DNA from: RGIG1959 sp964564305
Lineage (GTDB): Bacteria; Bacillota; Clostridia; Oscillospirales; Acutalibacteraceae
Reading direction: 5' to 3'
Length of the DNA: 52,430 nt
Assembly: GCA_964564305.1 (NCBI GenBank)
Contig: CAZMAM010000006.1
Coordinates: forward strand, 1 to 52,430
Part shown: positions 49,586 to 52,430 of the stretch, one piece after another
How positions within the stretch are numbered: the stretch's first letter is position 1
Layout: the number at the start of each line of letters is the position of its first letter
Program-made: the position numbers and the translations under genes
Notes under the pieces: generated by a model
What the model saw: the letters and a program-made list of their open reading frames with translations, nothing else
Databases searched by the model: none
What the model was told of the DNA's origin: nothing

Positions 49586-51295
49586 ATGTATCCGTCTTAC
49601 AAAAAATACCGTCCTTTTAGGCAAATTCCGCTGCCGGACAGGCGCTGGCCCGATCGGGTTATCGAGAAAGCGCCCGTTTGGTGCAGTGTCGATTTGCGTG
49701 ACGGCAATCAGGCCCTGATTGATCCAATGAATCTGGATCAAAAGCTGGAATATTTTCGCACGCTTTGCCGAATGGGATTTAAAGAGATCGAAGTGGGCTT
49801 TCCCTCCGCTTCGGGAACGGAATACGAAATTTGCCGTGAGCTGATCGAAGGGGGACATATTCCGGACGATGTGACCATTCAGGTTTTGGTTCAGGCGAGG
49901 GAACATTTAATTCGCAAAACCTTTGAGGCCATTCGCGGCGCGAAAAACGTAATCGTGCATTTTTATAATTCCACGTCTACTTTGCAACGCAAAGTCGTTT
50001 TTCACAAGGATATGGATGGAATTATCGACATTGCGGTTCAAGGTGCCAGATTAATTCGCGAACTGACCGAACGATTTGAGGGTGATACGCATATTCGCTA
50101 TGAGTATTCTCCCGAAAGTTTTTCCGGAACCGAAATGGACCACGCGGTCGCCATTTGCGAGCGGGTGATGGAAGAACTGGGCAGCACCAAAGAAAATCCG
50201 GTGATTCTCAATCTGCCCAATACAGTGGAAATGTGTACGCCCAACACATACGCCGATCAGATTGAATATTTCATCCGCCATTTGTCCAATCGGGAGGCCG
50301 CCATTATCAGTATTCACCCGCACAACGATCGCGGGACGGGCGTTGCGGCGACCGAACTGGGTTTAATGGCGGGCGCCGAACGGGTGGAAGGAACCCTGTT
50401 CGGCAACGGGGAACGCACCGGTAATGTGGATATTGTCACGGTGGGTCTGAATATGTTTACCCAAGGCGTGGATCCGAAGCTGGATTTCCATGATTTGCCG
50501 AGGATACGCGAAATGTATGAACGCTGTACCAATATGGCGGTGGGAGAAAGACAACCTTATGCCGGTCAGCTTGTCTTTACGGCGTTTTCCGGTTCGCATC
50601 AGGATGCAATCAACAAAGGGTACGAATATATGGAACAATCCGCAACGCCGTATTGGGAAATCCCCTATTTACCTATCGACCCCGCGGATGTGGGCAGGGA
50701 ATACGAGCCGATTATCCGGATCAATTCGCAGTCCGGCAAGGGCGGCGCCGCGTATGTGATGCATCATACATTCGGTTATGATTTGCCCAAGGCCATGCAT
50801 CCCGAATTCGGCGCTTTGGTCAAAGCGGCGTGCGATAAAGCCGGAAGGGAAATTACTCCCGAAGAGGTGTTTGAGGTTTTCGAAAAGGAATACCGCCGGA
50901 CTCCGAAGGTATATGAGCTGCACGCCTGCCGGTTTTATGACGAAGAAACCGTTAATCCGAACACCGGTGAGCACGATGTGCATTTTACCGGTTCGGTCGC
51001 CGTCAACGGCAAAGAAATCCCGATTGAAGCGGTCGGGAACGGGCCTATCGATGCTTTCTTCCAAGCGCTGCCCGGTTTGCCGCTGAAGGGATACGAATTT
51101 CTTTCTTATCATGAGCACGCGATTTCCGCCGGATCCGATTCCAAAGCCGTCGCGTATATCGGATTGCGTACGCCCGAAGGCAAAACGGTTTTCGGTGTCG
51201 GCGTTTCCGGCAGCATCAACCGTGCTTCGATAAAGGGCGTGATTAACGCAATTAACCGCAGCGTACAGCAGAAAAATGAGGAGGCCGCCACATGA
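49586..51295 (+). CDS. leuA: 2-isopropylmalate synthase, long (type II) form
   Basis: A 569-residue enzyme condensing acetyl-CoA with 2-oxoisovalerate, the committed leucine step. The TIM-barrel domain has SVDLRDGNQAL (catalytic/metal), EVGFPSASGTEYE, HPHNDRGTGVAATELG and GNGERTGNVD. The C-terminal regulatory LeuA dimer domain (about 430-565) is present, so leucine feedback is likely. It is of the actinobacterial/yeast-like type rather than the common clostridial short form. The ATG at 49586 follows GGGGGAG ten bases upstream. It overlaps leuB by four bases. Confidence 0.95.
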   Translation: MYPSYKKYRPFRQIPLPDRRWPDRVIEKAPVWCSVDLRDGNQALIDPMNLDQKLEYFRTLCRMGFKEIEVGFPSASGTEYEICRELIEGGHIPDDVTIQVLVQAREHLIRKTFEAIRGAKNVIVHFYNSTSTLQRKVVFHKDMDGIIDIAVQGARLIRELTERFEGDTHIRYEYSPESFSGTEMDHAVAICERVMEELGSTKENPVILNLPNTVEMCTPNTYADQIEYFIRHLSNREAAIISIHPHNDRGTGVAATELGLMAGAERVEGTLFGNGERTGNVDIVTVGLNMFTQGVDPKLDFHDLPRIREMYERCTNMAVGERQPYAGQLVFTAFSGSHQDAINKGYEYMEQSATPYWEIPYLPIDPADVGREYEPIIRINSQSGKGGAAYVMHHTFGYDLPKAMHPEFGALVKAACDKAGREITPEEVFEVFEKEYRRTPKVYELHACRFYDEETVNPNTGEHDVHFTGSVAVNGKEIPIEAVGNGPIDAFFQALPGLPLKGYEFLSYHEHAISAGSDSKAVAYIGLRTPEGKTVFGVGVSGSINRASIKGVINAINRSVQQKNEEAAT

Positions 51296-52365
51296 AAACT
51301 TATCGCATTACCCTGTTGCGAGGGGACGGAATCGGGCCGGAAATTGTCTCACAGGCGGTAAAAGTCTTAAATGCCGCCGCAAAAAAATATGATTTTGCGC
51401 TTCGGTACAGCGAGGCGCTTTTGGGTGGCATTGCCATTGATGAAACCGGAGAACCGCTTCCGCGCGCAACGGTAGAAGACTGCCTTTCCTCCGATGCGGT
51501 ATTGCTGGGCGCCGTCGGAGGCGTTCGATGGGACGGGCTTACTGGCGACAGGCGCCCGGAAGCGGGACTTTTGGGTATTCGTTCGGCGCTTGGGCTGTTT
51601 GCTAATCTGCGCCCCGCCAAAATTTACGGGCCTCTGAAAAGCGCCTGCCCGTTGAAAGAAACCATTATCGGGGACAGCATGGATATTATGGTGGTGCGCG
51701 AACTGACCGGCGGCATCTATTTCGGTAAGCGCGGAAGAACCGTGGAAAACGGTGTAGTGAGTGCGTACGATACCGAATCGTATACCCGGACGGAAATTGA
51801 ACGCATTGCCAGAGTCGCGTTTGAAACGGCGCGCAAGCGTAGGGGAAAAGTGCACAGCGTGGATAAGGCCAATGTGCTGGAAAGTTCCCGCCTTTGGCGG
51901 GAAACGGTGAACGATGTCGCTAAGGATTATCCGGATGTGCAACTGTTCCATTTATATGTGGATAATGCCGCGATGCAATTGGTTCGCGATCCGAAACAGT
52001 TCGATGTTCTGCTGGCATCCAATATATTCGGCGATATCCTTTCCGATGAAGCTTCTCAAGTGGCAGGATCTATCGGTATGCTGGCGTCCGCTTCCCTTGG
52101 AAAGGGTAAGCGGGGGCTGTACGAACCGATTCACGGTTCCGCGCCGGATATTGCGGGGCAGGATGTCGCGAATCCGCTGGCAACTGTTCTTTCCGGAGCC
52201 ATGATGCTGAGATACTCGCTGAATGAACTCGCCGCTGCCGATGCTATTGAGGCCGCCGTGGAAAAGGTTTTGGTGCGTGGTCTTCGCACAGCGGATATCT
52301 ACACAGAGGGCACTCAAAGAATCGGTACCGAAGCAATGGGCGACGCTGTGGCCAATGCCGTTTGA
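51292..52365 (+). CDS. leuB: 3-isopropylmalate dehydrogenase
   Basis: A 357-residue NAD-dependent beta-decarboxylating dehydrogenase. It shows LLRGDGIGPEIV at the N-terminus, RELTGGIYFGKRG, the KANVLESSRLWRE segment with catalytic Lys, and NIFGDILSDEASQVAGSIGM (metal-binding Asp), ending with the NAD-site GSAPDIAGQDVANP. ATGA overlap with leuA indicates coupled translation. It is the last gene before the terminator stem. Confidence 0.96.
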   Translation: MKTYRITLLRGDGIGPEIVSQAVKVLNAAAKKYDFALRYSEALLGGIAIDETGEPLPRATVEDCLSSDAVLLGAVGGVRWDGLTGDRRPEAGLLGIRSALGLFANLRPAKIYGPLKSACPLKETIIGDSMDIMVVRELTGGIYFGKRGRTVENGVVSAYDTESYTRTEIERIARVAFETARKRRGKVHSVDKANVLESSRLWRETVNDVAKDYPDVQLFHLYVDNAAMQLVRDPKQFDVLLASNIFGDILSDEASQVAGSIGMLASASLGKGKRGLYEPIHGSAPDIAGQDVANPLATVLSGAMMLRYSLNELAAADAIEAAVEKVLVRGLRTADIYTEGTQRIGTEAMGDAVANAV

Positions 52366-52406
52366 GGAGATTTTGCTTGGTTCGGGTAATCCCGTTTCAG
52401 CAAAAC

Positions 52407-52430
52407 AGCCCGCGTAATGATACGCGGGCT
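52407..52430 (+). terminator. Terminator stem of the leu operon, cut by the window edge
   Basis: A perfect 10-bp stem AGCCCGCGTA (52407-52416) / TACGCGGGCT (52421-52430) with a 4-base loop ends exactly at the window edge. A T tract would lie just beyond and cannot be seen. Confidence 0.75.

Overview
The window looks like a chromosomal segment from a strictly anaerobic Clostridia bacterium (Bacillota), probably Oscillospiraceae/Ruminococcaceae-like. This is inferred from moderately high GC, strong AGGAGG-type ribosome binding sites with frequent GTG and TTG starts, many ATGA stop/start overlaps, a HydABC-type [FeFe] hydrogenase operon, a YtrA-type GntR/ABC operon, NrdR, LexA, CoaX and group II ECF S components. 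I see no phage, transposase, integrase, CRISPR or rRNA genes.

Layout. (1) 1-7285: a partial tRNA-Trp with terminator, a four-gene ABC operon (ATPase, permease, GldG-like auxiliary protein, DUF4340-like protein), then two overlapping CobW/G3E GTPases. (2) 7331-15999: a ten-gene hydrogenase region. It interleaves NuoE/NuoF-like subunits and catalytic HydA with a putative sensory module: two DRTGG proteins, two HATPase proteins, a PHP protein and an H-cluster protein that lacks the proton-relay Cys. A consensus promoter and an exact 17-bp tandem repeat precede it. (3) 16210-20428: aldo/keto reductase and a membrane protein on the minus strand, folC on the plus strand from a back-to-back promoter, an Ntn amidase, and tRNA-Gln. 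(4) 20563-23955: an AT-richer ABC-transporter island with a structured leader, a 35-codon leader ORF and an intrinsic terminator embedded in that ORF. (5) 24226-33505, all minus strand: PHP phosphatase, Lrp, aminotransferase, ispE and a NahK-like kinase; then lexA, a Gfo/Idh oxidoreductase, two ECF S components and coaX. (6) 33738-36563: a YtrA-type operon with a consensus promoter and a perfect palindromic operator. (7) 36710-41319: sugar transferase, CmpB-like membrane protein, nrdR, two tRNA-Ser genes and a patatin. (8) 41521-52430: mutY, an SDR, a VanY-type peptidase, then ilvB-ilvN-leuC-leuD-cyclase-leuA-leuB, which is nearly the whole branched-chain and leucine pathway, ending in a terminator stem at the window edge.

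Scattered through the intergenic gaps is a dispersed repeat family with imperfect terminal inverted repeats (left end like GGCAATACCGCACAAAG, right end like CTTTGTGCGGTGTTGCC). Full copies are about 100-185 bp, there are two short hairpin forms of about 50 bp, and several fragments. It behaves like a MITE-type, non-coding element. Together with the leader/attenuator of the ABC island and the sensory half of the hydrogenase operon, it is the most interesting content here.
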